DNA of 11,311 nt from JBDROX01 sp043809645 (GTDB lineage: Bacteria > Patescibacteriota > Patescibacteriia > Magasanikbacterales > UBA922), in NCBI GenBank assembly GCA_043809645.1, contig JBDROX010000038.1, positions 1-11,311 of the forward strand, written 5' to 3'. The notes under the pieces are model-generated. The model was given only the letters and a program-made list of their open reading frames with translations. It searched no databases and had not been told where the DNA came from. The position numbers and the translations under genes are program-made. Each line of letters opens with the position of its first letter. Position 1 is the first letter of the stretch. Positions 1 through 5,917 of the stretch are shown piece after piece.

Positions 1-1
1 T

Positions 2-94
2 GTTTCTACAGTGGGGATAAACGAACAAACAATAAGAAATTACGTAGCTAACCAAGGCAAAGAGGACGCAGGACAAGCCCGGCTTGAACTGTAG
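2..94 (+). CDS. C-terminal end of an unidentified protein (partial)
   Basis: An open frame enters from the left edge and ends at TAG 92-94. It gives about 30 residues that begin VSTVGINEQTIRNY and end GQARLEL. The other two forward frames stop early (by 24 and 51). The residue mix looks protein-like, but the piece is too short to assign. The tail plus the GC-rich hairpin about 20 nt after the stop resemble the end of an IS200/IS605-family TnpB gene and its right end. That is inference from general familiarity, not from a matched domain, since no zinc-finger or RuvC residues fall inside the window. It could equally be any soluble protein. Confidence 0.45.
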   Translation, partial: VSTVGINEQTIRNYVANQGKEDAGQARLEL

Positions 95-112
95 GCCCCA
101 AGGCCACTAGTG

Positions 113-132
113 CCACGGCTGTGAAGCCGTGG
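113..132 (+). repeat. Perfect hairpin with GNRA-type loop (possible IS200/IS605 right end)
   Basis: CCACGGCT (113-120) and AGCCGTGG (125-132) form a perfect 8-bp stem closed by GTGA, a GNRA-type tetraloop if transcribed. No T-run follows, so it is not a typical intrinsic terminator. A second short dyad, GGTAT (132-136) with ATACC (147-151), lies directly after it. Subterminal hairpins of this kind mark the ends of IS200/IS605-family elements, where TnpA acts on single-stranded hairpins. No left end or transposase core is visible here, so the assignment is tentative. Confidence 0.5.
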
Positions 133-190
133 GTATCTACATGAGAATACCGTTCCTTCTACTGAACATACTGATAACGATGGAGGGGTT

Positions 191-784
191 GTGACGGGTG
201 TATTTGATTCAGAAGTTTCAATAACAAAAGTTGAATTGATAGAACCAGAGGAAGAAGATGCCCTCCCATATCACGATTACGATTGGAATAGTGTGAATTG
301 GGGAGATTGGGAACGCGCATCAGAAGTGGCAGAGGAATATTACGATATTATCCGTGCGTGGGTTGCAAACCATCCGGGAGATTATACGAAATTTGTTCGA
401 AATGTCGAGGATAGTTCATTGTACAGCGCACTGAAGCCTGAAGATGAGTTATATACACTGCCAGGATCGTATCTGAAATCATTTGATATATCTGAAATCC
501 ATGTGCAGTACATGAACACTGAAGCAGAGTTATTTACATATCCGATTTATTCTGTACCGAATGTTGATAAAAGAGCAGTGGAAGATCTTGGCACACTTCC
601 GACAGGAGAAGATCTGGGAGCACTGTTACCAATAGGTTTGGACGATAGTGGGCGCATTCTGTGGTATCAAAATATTTCATGTGGATACGAGTCAGGTCCT
701 CCGTTTGGGTCAGGGTCAGACGAACTCACACAGTGCTATATATTATTTGAACATACGAAAAAATATCAAAAAGAAGATAAATAG
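191..784 (+). CDS. Hypothetical acidic protein upstream of atpG
   Basis: This encodes 197 residues that I do not recognise. The start is GTG 191, chosen because GGAGG lies at 182-186; the 4-nt spacing is tight. The frame is open back to 125 without any ATG, so the gene may be truncated at its 5' end or may begin in another frame. The protein is rich in Asp, Glu and aromatic residues, with an acidic stretch near residues 18-24. It has no transmembrane segment. Its only two cysteines, C164 and C182, lie near the C-terminus and flank a Gly/Ser/Pro-rich stretch. It lies 7 nt before the next gene and is probably co-transcribed with it and atpG. No function can be assigned. Confidence 0.7.
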   Translation: MTGVFDSEVSITKVELIEPEEEDALPYHDYDWNSVNWGDWERASEVAEEYYDIIRAWVANHPGDYTKFVRNVEDSSLYSALKPEDELYTLPGSYLKSFDISEIHVQYMNTEAELFTYPIYSVPNVDKRAVEDLGTLPTGEDLGALLPIGLDDSGRILWYQNISCGYESGPPFGSGSDELTQCYILFEHTKKYQKEDK

Positions 785-791
785 ATTGAAT

Positions 792-1307
792 ATGACAGAC
801 AATTTAAAATCAGCACTAAAAATAATCGGAAGCTTAGTAGGGCTTGTTGCAGTAGTCATCTTGCTTGGCTATCTTGCCATTTCTTTCACATTCAAAAAGA
901 TGGAAAGTACAATGGGTACAGCCTTTGAAAACAGTAATGGAATGCATCCGTGCTCCATGCATGATATTGGCATGGTCAGGAATATTAATGATGTTGGCGA
1001 GGTGTGCCAGAATCCTTCAAAGATTATTAGTGATATTTCTGAAATACAAGATGCTGTTGCGGAGAGAAGTTTTCGCGAGGAACCAAATTCGTCTGATGTG
1101 GAAGTAGGTTACTCTGATAAGAGTGAGCAGGGGTATTTGGTTCAGTTAGACGAGAATAATCAGCTGGAAAGAGTTTCTTTGCCTGATATTGAGTACCAGG
1201 CATGGATCTATGACGGTGGAATGATGTTGATTGTATATGTTGATGAAAGTGGAAGTATAAAGCACCTTTTTAGAGAACGATCTTATTTTTCAGAAATGAA
1301 TAAATAA
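792..1307 (+). CDS. Hypothetical single-pass membrane protein upstream of atpG
   Basis: This encodes 171 residues from ATG 792. The frame extends back to an ATG at 648, but that would overlap the preceding gene by more than 130 nt, so 792 is preferred. A hydrophobic segment at about residues 11-32 (IIGSLVGLVAVVILLGYLAI) follows a short polar N-terminus and is followed by KK, which fits a membrane anchor or uncleaved signal. The remaining ~135 residues are polar and acidic and hold two cysteines (C54, C72) that could pair outside the cytoplasm. Only 6 nt separate its stop from atpG, so it should share that transcript. No family is recognised. Its place directly before an F1 subunit gene is unusual, but that alone does not show a role in the ATPase. 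Confidence 0.75.
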   Translation: MTDNLKSALKIIGSLVGLVAVVILLGYLAISFTFKKMESTMGTAFENSNGMHPCSMHDIGMVRNINDVGEVCQNPSKIISDISEIQDAVAERSFREEPNSSDVEVGYSDKSEQGYLVQLDENNQLERVSLPDIEYQAWIYDGGMMLIVYVDESGSIKHLFRERSYFSEMNK

Positions 1308-1313
1308 TTTTTT

Positions 1314-2276
1314 ATGGCAGTAAATACAAAAGCAATAAATCGCCGAATAAAATCTGTTAAGAACACGAGAAAAATCACCAAAGCAATGGAGATGGTTGCT
1401 GCTACAAAAATGAGAAAGGCAGTCGAGGCAGCTCTGGCTACGAGAACCTACGCACAGCTTGCTTGGGATCTTCTGGTTCATCTCTCAAAAAGTCAGAAGA
1501 CAGAGCTTCCGCTCATGAGAACAGAACCAGTGAAGAGACTCCTCGTCATACTCTTGACTAGTAACAGAGGACTCTGTGGTAGTTTCAATTCAAACATTAT
1601 TAAGAAAACTGCAGTACAACTAGCTGATCCGAGGAATATCAGTATCCACAGAAGTGAAGCTGGAAAAGATATTGAACCATCAGAAATTATTGAGGTTGAT
1701 GTTATCGGAGTAGGGAAGAAGGGTGCTGATTTTGCCAAGAAGACTGGGCATAATCTCATTGCCTCATTCTCCGACCTTTCTGACAGGCCTACTATGGGTG
1801 ACATTCTCCCAGTTGCCAAGATGGCAATGGATGCATTCCGAGAGAAGAAATATGACAAGGTTGTTGTTGCATATACAAATTATGTTTCTGCTATTGCCCA
1901 GGTTGCTACTCTCAGACAGGTACTACCTGTGTCAGAGGTAGATCTTGAAAAAACAATTGCAGAATCTGGAAAAGATACTGAAAACACAGATCTAGAAAAA
2001 ACAAGTGAGGACAAAATGTCTGAGTACATTTTTGAACCAAGCAAAGAAGAAGTTCTTGAAACGATTTTACCAAGGCTCGTTGAATCTCAGATGTATCAGT
2101 CTGTAGTAGAATCTGCTGCAAGTGAACATAGTTCACGAATGATGGCAATGAGGAACGCAAGTGACGCAGCTAGTGAAATGATTGATGATTTAACCTTAAC
2201 ATTTAACAAAGCAAGGCAGGCTGGTATTACTCAGGAAATTGCGGAGATCGCCGGTGGTGCTGCAGCTTTGGAGTAA
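1314..2276 (+). CDS. atpG: F1-ATP synthase gamma subunit
   Basis: The gamma subunit is the central rotor shaft of F1; it turns inside the alpha/beta hexamer and couples ion flow to ATP synthesis or hydrolysis. The N-terminal helix has the family signature INRRIKSVKNTRKITKAMEM (residues 7-26). The C-terminal helix has SSRMMAMRNASDAA and then FNKARQAGITQEIAEI near the end. The middle has the usual Rossmann-like part (LLTSNRGLCGSFN near residue 80). At 320 residues it is longer than the common ~285-295, mainly because of an acidic insert around residues 207-235. ATG 1314 has no clear SD. It follows the membrane protein gene by 6 nt and is separated from atpD by the four-helix-bundle gene. Identity is secure. 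Confidence 0.97.
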   Translation: MAVNTKAINRRIKSVKNTRKITKAMEMVAATKMRKAVEAALATRTYAQLAWDLLVHLSKSQKTELPLMRTEPVKRLLVILLTSNRGLCGSFNSNIIKKTAVQLADPRNISIHRSEAGKDIEPSEIIEVDVIGVGKKGADFAKKTGHNLIASFSDLSDRPTMGDILPVAKMAMDAFREKKYDKVVVAYTNYVSAIAQVATLRQVLPVSEVDLEKTIAESGKDTENTDLEKTSEDKMSEYIFEPSKEEVLETILPRLVESQMYQSVVESAASEHSSRMMAMRNASDAASEMIDDLTLTFNKARQAGITQEIAEIAGGAAALE

Positions 2277-2288
2277 ATGAGTTTAAGA

Positions 2289-2718
2289 GTTAAATAGTTT
2301 ATGAGTACGGAGGGAAAATACAAGAGTTATGAAAAGTTGGATGTTTGGAAGCTGGGACATGAGCTGAGGTTGAAAGTGTATATACTTGTAAAGTTTTTAC
2401 CAAAGGATGAACAGTATGGTCTATCAAGTCAGATAAAGAGATCGTCAGCATCTATCTGTGCAAATGTTGCAGAGGGACACGGACGATTTCATTATCAAGA
2501 AAATATTCAATTCTGTCGAGTGGCAAGAGGTTCGCTTGCGGAGACGAAAGATCATTTAACATTTATTAGAGATGCAAAATTAATCAAAAAAACAAGCAGT
2601 ATCGAACATCTTCTAGATCTGTGTGAGCGAATAAGGATGAAGCTCAACGGATATATAGGGTATTTGAAACGCTGTAAATTGCATTAATGAATACCCATTA
2701 ACTCATAAACCATTAAAC
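2289..2718. repeat. Inverted repeats flanking the four-helix-bundle gene
   Basis: The 18-nt stretch 2289-2306 (GTTAAATAGTTTATGAGT) matches the reverse complement of 2701-2718 (GTTTAATGGTTTATGAGT) at 16 of 18 positions. The pair brackets almost exactly the gene at 2301-2687. The right flank also repeats CCATTAA (2696-2702 and 2710-2716). The repeats are AT-rich, so chance and local low complexity are possible, but the placement at both ends of one inserted gene suggests element ends. Confidence 0.6.
2301..2687 (+). CDS. Four-helix-bundle protein (23S rRNA intervening-sequence family)
   Basis: This encodes 128 residues of the family first seen in 23S rRNA intervening sequences (TIGR02436/PF05635 type). 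Diagnostic parts are YEKLDVWKLGHEL at the N-terminus, LPKDEQYGLSSQIKRSSASI (residues 34-53), then ANVAEGHGR, and the late LAETKDHLTFIRDAKLI helix. Members fold as four-helix bundles that can form pentamers; the biological role is not established. A good SD is not evident, and the start codon lies inside a flanking inverted repeat. It sits between atpG and atpD, which are normally adjacent, with 24 and 42 nt gaps. I infer that it is an inserted mobile-like gene that left the operon transcribable. Confidence 0.93.
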   Translation: MSTEGKYKSYEKLDVWKLGHELRLKVYILVKFLPKDEQYGLSSQIKRSSASICANVAEGHGRFHYQENIQFCRVARGSLAETKDHLTFIRDAKLIKKTSSIEHLLDLCERIRMKLNGYIGYLKRCKLH

Positions 2719-2729
2719 CAATAAACACT

Positions 2730-4103
2730 ATGAGTAAAAATGTAGGAACAATTTCCCAGATTATCGGGGTCGTGATCGACGTCGAATTTAAGGATGGAAT
2801 TCCAGAGATATATAATGCACTGGAAACAAAAAAACTAGACGGAAGTACACTCGTCCTCGAGGTAGAACAGCATCTTGGTGACAACATGGTTCGTACCATC
2901 GCCATGAGTACCACAGACGGTTTAGAACGTGGTGGTGAGGTTATTGACACAGGTGCTCCAATATCTGTACCAGTTGGTCCAGAGACTCTCGGGCGCATGT
3001 ATGACGTTGTTGGAGCAGAGATTGATGGAAAGGGTCCAACGAAGACTGACAAGAAGTATCCAATCCACAGACCAACACCAGCTTTCACAGAACAATCTAC
3101 AGAATCAGAAATTCTTGAAACCGGTATCAAGGTTGTTGACCTTATTTGTCCATTCCTAAAAGGTGGAAAGATCGGACTCTTCGGTGGTGCTGGAGTTGGA
3201 AAGACAGTGCTCATCCAGGAGCTCATTCGAAATATTGCACAGGAGCATGGTGGGTATTCTATGTTTGCAGGAGTGGGGGAGAGAACTCGAGAAGGAAACG
3301 ATCTCTACAAAGAAATGGAAGAATCTGGAGTACTCGAAAAAACAGCACTCGTTTTCGGGCAAATGAATGAACCGCCTGGGGCTCGTGCTAGAGTAGCACT
3401 TTCCGCACTGTCTATGGCAGAATATTTTCGAGATGAGGAAGGAAAAGACCTTCTTCTCTTCCTGGATAATATTTTTCGCTTTACTCAGGCTGGATCAGAA
3501 GTATCTGCACTCCTCGGACGTATGCCGTCTGCTGTAGGATATCAGCCAACTCTTGCTACAGAGATGGGAGCGCTTCAGGAACGTATTACTTCTACAAAGA
3601 AAGGTTCTATCACATCTGTTCAGGCTGTGTATGTCCCAGCCGATGACCTCTCTGATCCAGCGCCTGCAACTACGTTTGCTCACCTTGACGCAACAGTTGT
3701 ACTTTCTCGTGCACTTTCTGAGCTTGGTATTTATCCTGCTGTGGATCCACTTGATTCCAATTCTACCATGCTCGACCTGAACATCGTTGGTGAGGAGCAT
3801 TACAATACTGCTTCAGAAGTGCAACGTGTCCTTCAGAAGTACAAGGATCTTCAGGACATCATTGCAATTCTTGGTATGGAAGAGCTCTCTGATGAAGATA
3901 AACTTGCAGTATCACGAGCTCGAAGAATTCAGAAATTCCTTTCTCAGCCATTTTTTGTCGCAGAGACGTTCACAGGTATGCCAGGAACATATGTGAAGCG
4001 TGAGGACACTATCAAAGGCTTCAGAGAGATTCTCGATGGAAAGCATGATGACAAGCCAGAGCAAGCTTTCTACATGAAGGGTGGAATTGATGAAGTAAAG
4101 TAA
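2730..4103 (+). CDS. atpD: F1-ATP synthase beta subunit
   Basis: This is the catalytic subunit of F1, where ATP is made or hydrolysed at the alpha/beta interface. The protein has 457 residues, close to the usual ~460-470. It has an N-terminal beta-barrel (about 1-80), Walker A GGAGVGKT at 152-159, the catalytic-glutamate motif GERTREGND at 183-191 (E184), and Walker B LLLFLDN at 241-247 (D246). It also carries the conserved YQPTLATEMG at 271-280, and the DELSEED-type loop appears as EELSDED, followed by LAVSRARRIQKFLSQPFF. All expected active-site residues seen are intact. ATG 2730 lacks an SD. The next gene, a peptidyl-prolyl isomerase, starts 37 nt later, and atpC is displaced more than 1.2 kb downstream. 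Confidence 0.98.
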   Translation: MSKNVGTISQIIGVVIDVEFKDGIPEIYNALETKKLDGSTLVLEVEQHLGDNMVRTIAMSTTDGLERGGEVIDTGAPISVPVGPETLGRMYDVVGAEIDGKGPTKTDKKYPIHRPTPAFTEQSTESEILETGIKVVDLICPFLKGGKIGLFGGAGVGKTVLIQELIRNIAQEHGGYSMFAGVGERTREGNDLYKEMEESGVLEKTALVFGQMNEPPGARARVALSALSMAEYFRDEEGKDLLLFLDNIFRFTQAGSEVSALLGRMPSAVGYQPTLATEMGALQERITSTKKGSITSVQAVYVPADDLSDPAPATTFAHLDATVVLSRALSELGIYPAVDPLDSNSTMLDLNIVGEEHYNTASEVQRVLQKYKDLQDIIAILGMEELSDEDKLAVSRARRIQKFLSQPFFVAETFTGMPGTYVKREDTIKGFREILDGKHDDKPEQAFYMKGGIDEVK

Positions 4104-4140
4104 CACAAGACACGAGTCACATATCACAAGACAAAAAAAT

Positions 4141-4800
4141 ATGAAAAATTTTTCACTTCTCTTCATCACTATTCTCTTTCTCGGTGCTGGTTGCTCAGAA
4201 GAAGTAACACTTCGAACAAAAGATGCAGAAGCACCTGCCGCTCCAAAGCCTGTTGAAGTAATGGAAGAGGAAACAACTAATGATACAAATATGGAAGAAC
4301 ATACACGAACAATCAGAGATCACAAAGATCTCGCTGCAGAATATTCTGGAGCAATCATGAAGACAAACAAAGGCGATATCACTATTGAGTTCTTTGGTGA
4401 CCAGTCTCCAAAGACAGTAAACAACTTCATGAACCTTGCTGATCAAGGATTCTACAATGGGATTATTTTCCACAGAGTGATCAAAGATTTCATGATTCAA
4501 GGTGGTGATCCAGAGGGAGTCGGAAGTGGTGGCCCTGGATACAAGTTTGAAGATGAGTTCAACAGAGAACCACTTGTAAAAGGAAGTCTTGCAATGGCAA
4601 ATGCTGGCCCAAATACAAATGGATCACAGTTTTTCATTGTGACTGCTGACGCTACACCATGGTTAGACGGAAAACATACAAACTTTGGAAAAGTAACAGA
4701 TGGATTCGATGTTGTCATGGCAATTCAGGATGTAGAGACATTGCCAGGAGATAAGCCTGTAGAGGAAGTGGTTATCGAAAGTGTAGAGCTCGTTAAATAA
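4141..4800 (+). CDS. Cyclophilin-type peptidyl-prolyl cis-trans isomerase, predicted lipoprotein
   Basis: Cyclophilins isomerise Xaa-Pro bonds and help proteins fold. This one has 219 residues. Residues 1-18 form a hydrophobic signal ending FLGAGC, a near-lipobox that would lipidate C18; the -3 residue is Gly rather than the usual Leu, so lipidation is likely but not certain. An acidic, Pro/Ala/Thr-rich linker (about 19-68) leads to the cyclophilin domain (about 70-219). Catalytic-site motifs are FHRVIKDFMIQGGDP (R112, Q120), MANAGPNTNGSQFFI and TPWLDGKHTNFG (W174). It would act at the outer face of the membrane. It lies 37 nt after atpD; that spacer repeats CACAAGAC twice (4104-4111, 4125-4132). 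It may share the atp transcript. Confidence 0.94.
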   Translation: MKNFSLLFITILFLGAGCSEEVTLRTKDAEAPAAPKPVEVMEEETTNDTNMEEHTRTIRDHKDLAAEYSGAIMKTNKGDITIEFFGDQSPKTVNNFMNLADQGFYNGIIFHRVIKDFMIQGGDPEGVGSGGPGYKFEDEFNREPLVKGSLAMANAGPNTNGSQFFIVTADATPWLDGKHTNFGKVTDGFDVVMAIQDVETLPGDKPVEEVVIESVELVK

Positions 4801-4805
4801 AAAAA

Positions 4806-4821
4806 CAGACATATCAGTCTG
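4806..4821 (-). terminator. Intrinsic terminator of the antisense gene
   Basis: Read on the minus strand, CAGAC-TGATAT-GTCTG forms a 5-bp hairpin followed at once by seven T residues (plus-strand A run 4799-4805). On the plus strand no T-run follows, so it acts only on leftward transcription. It abuts the stop codon of the isomerase gene. It closes a transcription unit that starts near 5292. Confidence 0.75.
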
Positions 4822-4901
4822 AAGTTGAGCCCGGCCGACTACACTGCGAGTTGCAATGTCGCCGACAATGGGTGGTCCTCGTGGTTTTTTCACGAATTCT
4901 C

Positions 4902-5261
4902 CTAGTCGAAGATGATCTGGTCGATGAAGATGCCGAAGCACGCGTCCGTGTAGTGAGTGCTGAAATCTACTCGGTCCGAGAATGCCGACATGACTTCGAA
5001 GCCTCGTGACCTGTGCCGGATGAACTTCTTGTCGATGACCATGCGTGATGGCTGTGCTGGTTTCTGCCTGATCATTTCCTCTGTGGAGAGCATGCAAATG
5101 TGGCGGAAGAAGCTCCTTGGAACTGCCAGACAGGAGTTGACGAAGTCAGCAAGCCCGTCAACATAGAGATCTTCACAGTGAATGATCGTTTGAATCTCAC
5201 GTACTCCATTTTCGTCCTCATATCGAAGACGAAGCAGTAGAGCGTTGACTGCCTTCTCCAT
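4902..5261 (-). CDS. Small hypothetical protein, antisense within the atp locus
   Basis: This encodes 119 residues from ATG 5261 on the minus strand, beginning MEKAVNALLLRLRYEDENG. The start is decided by an ideal SD, AAGGAGGTG (plus 5266-5274), whose AGGAGG core lies 6 nt before the ATG; a TTG one codon upstream is rejected. A TTGACA promoter lies upstream and a T-tailed hairpin downstream, so it is a complete single-gene unit. I recognise no family. The protein is soluble, with a basic stretch (KKFIRHRSRGFE) and three cysteines. The DNA is visibly richer in GC and in CGN and GTC-type codons than its neighbours, and it uses a strong SD where most neighbours have none. Recent transfer or a different expression class is a reasonable inference. 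Confidence 0.82.
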   Translation of the reverse strand: MEKAVNALLLRLRYEDENGVREIQTIIHCEDLYVDGLADFVNSCLAVPRSFFRHICMLSTEEMIRQKPAQPSRMVIDKKFIRHRSRGFEVMSAFSDRVDFSTHYTDACFGIFIDQIIFD

Positions 5262-5298
5262 CAAACACCTCCTTTGTGTCTGGTTCGATGGATATAAG

Positions 5299-5327
5299 AG
5301 AATATAACAAAACTACAAAATTGTCAA
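5299..5327 (-). promoter_or_regulatory. Sigma-70-type promoter for the antisense gene
   Basis: On the minus strand a perfect -35 box TTGACA (plus 5322-5327) is followed after 17 nt by TATTCT (plus 5299-5304); TATATT at 15-nt spacing is an alternative -10. Transcription would start near 5292, leaving a leader of about 30 nt that contains the SD. The -35 lies within 10 nt of the atpC start codon, so leftward and rightward transcription could interfere. Confidence 0.72.
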
Positions 5328-5331
5328 GAAT

Positions 5332-5748
5332 ATGATCAACTTTAGAATAGCAACACCAGAATCAGTCGTATATGAAGACGAGATCTCTCAAGTCTCTATT
5401 CCTACGACGAGCGGAGAAATAACTGTCCTACCAGGACATATTCCTTTGGTTTCTGTTATACAGTCAGGTGAGTTGAAGTTTTCTGATAAAGAGGGAGATC
5501 ATAAGTTCGCTATTGCAGGCGGCTTTGTAGAAGTCCGTGGAAAGGATGAAGTTATTATTCTTGCGAATAACGCAGAGCGGGCAGAAGAGATTGATATTGA
5601 GAGAGCCGAAGAAGCAAGAAAGAGAGCTATCAAGGAAATAGAAGAAGCAGAGAATAGAGCTGACGTCGACTTTGCACGACTACAGGCTGTCATTGATAGA
5701 GAAATGAATAGAATCAGAATAGGGAAGAAGTATAAGAAGCTTCGTTAG
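5332..5748 (+). CDS. atpC: F1-ATP synthase epsilon subunit
   Basis: The epsilon subunit binds gamma at the foot of the F1 stalk and in many bacteria restrains ATP hydrolysis. The protein has 138 residues, the normal full length. Residues 1 to about 84 form the beta-sandwich with the family pattern TPESVVYEDEISQVSIPT, then GEITVLPGHIPLVS and the AGGFVEV turn. Residues about 88-138 are a charged helical hairpin (ERAEEIDIERAEEARKRAI). ATG 5332 has no SD. It normally follows atpD directly; here an isomerase gene and an antisense gene intervene. No convincing dedicated rightward promoter was found, so it may depend on read-through from the upstream operon, against leftward transcription from the antisense promoter. 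Confidence 0.95.
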   Translation: MINFRIATPESVVYEDEISQVSIPTTSGEITVLPGHIPLVSVIQSGELKFSDKEGDHKFAIAGGFVEVRGKDEVIILANNAERAEEIDIERAEEARKRAIKEIEEAENRADVDFARLQAVIDREMNRIRIGKKYKKLR

Positions 5749-5751
5749 TAC

Positions 5752-5825
5752 CTGTCATTTCGAGGAGAGAAGCGACGTCGGAATCCCAATGAGATTGCTA
5801 CGTCGAGGACTCCTCGCAATGACAG
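5752..5825. repeat. Imperfect palindromic repeat of the TGTCATT...CGAGGAG type
   Basis: CTGTCATTTCGAGGAG (5752-5767) pairs with CTCCTCGCAATGACAG (5810-5825) at 15 of 16 positions. Inside, CGACGT (5773-5778) pairs with ACGTCG (5800-5805) and AATC (5782-5785) with GATT (5793-5796). The whole 74 nt folds as one interrupted hairpin just after atpC. Similar TGTCATT-CGAGGAG dyads are common dispersed intergenic repeats in several bacterial lineages. Confidence 0.8.
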
Positions 5826-5846
5826 AGGCTCTATCCCCAAAAACTA

Positions 5847-5875
5847 TTGAAAAAAAGTATAAAAACGGCTATACT
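5847..5875 (+). promoter_or_regulatory. Sigma-70-type promoter upstream of the antiporter gene
   Basis: TTGAAA (5847-5852) and TATACT (5870-5875) are separated by 17 nt, giving a good sigma-70 match. Predicted start is near 5882, which leaves a leader of roughly 155 nt before the antiporter ATG at 6038. The -10 box occupies most of the loop of the hairpin at 5862-5886. Confidence 0.65.
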
Positions 5876-5886
5876 TATGCCGTTTT
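5862..5886 (+). terminator. Probable intrinsic terminator after atpC
   Basis: AAAACGGC (5862-5869) and GCCGTTTT (5879-5886) form an 8-bp stem with a 9-nt loop, followed by ATGTTT, an imperfect U-tract. It is the first terminator-like structure on the plus strand after the atp genes. The flanking A and T runs make it partly bidirectional. Confidence 0.6.
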
Positions 5887-5917
5887 ATGTTTAATTAATT
5901 GAGCAAGTAGAAAGGAA

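Noticed and set aside
65..95. Stretch GACAAGCCCGGCTTGAA resembles the 3' conserved part of RNase P RNA
   Set aside because: The rest of the RNase P core is absent from the visible sequence, and the stretch lies in an open protein frame; the likeness is probably chance.
648..791. Upstream ATG giving a 219-residue version of the membrane protein
   Set aside because: It would overlap the preceding gene by over 130 nt and puts an unlikely polar region before the membrane segment; ATG 792 fits better.
2684..3226. 180-codon minus-strand frame opposite atpD
   Set aside because: Ser/Pro/Thr-rich shadow of a well-conserved gene. The frames at 1493-1858, 3495-3800 and 6469-6789 are the same kind.
4663..5097. 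144-codon minus-strand frame overlapping the antisense gene
   Set aside because: It has no SD, overlaps the better-supported 119-residue frame and the terminator, and its His/Arg-rich content looks like a shadow.
5262..5264. TTG start for the antisense gene
   Set aside because: The adjacent ATG has the ideal 6-nt spacing from AGGAGG.
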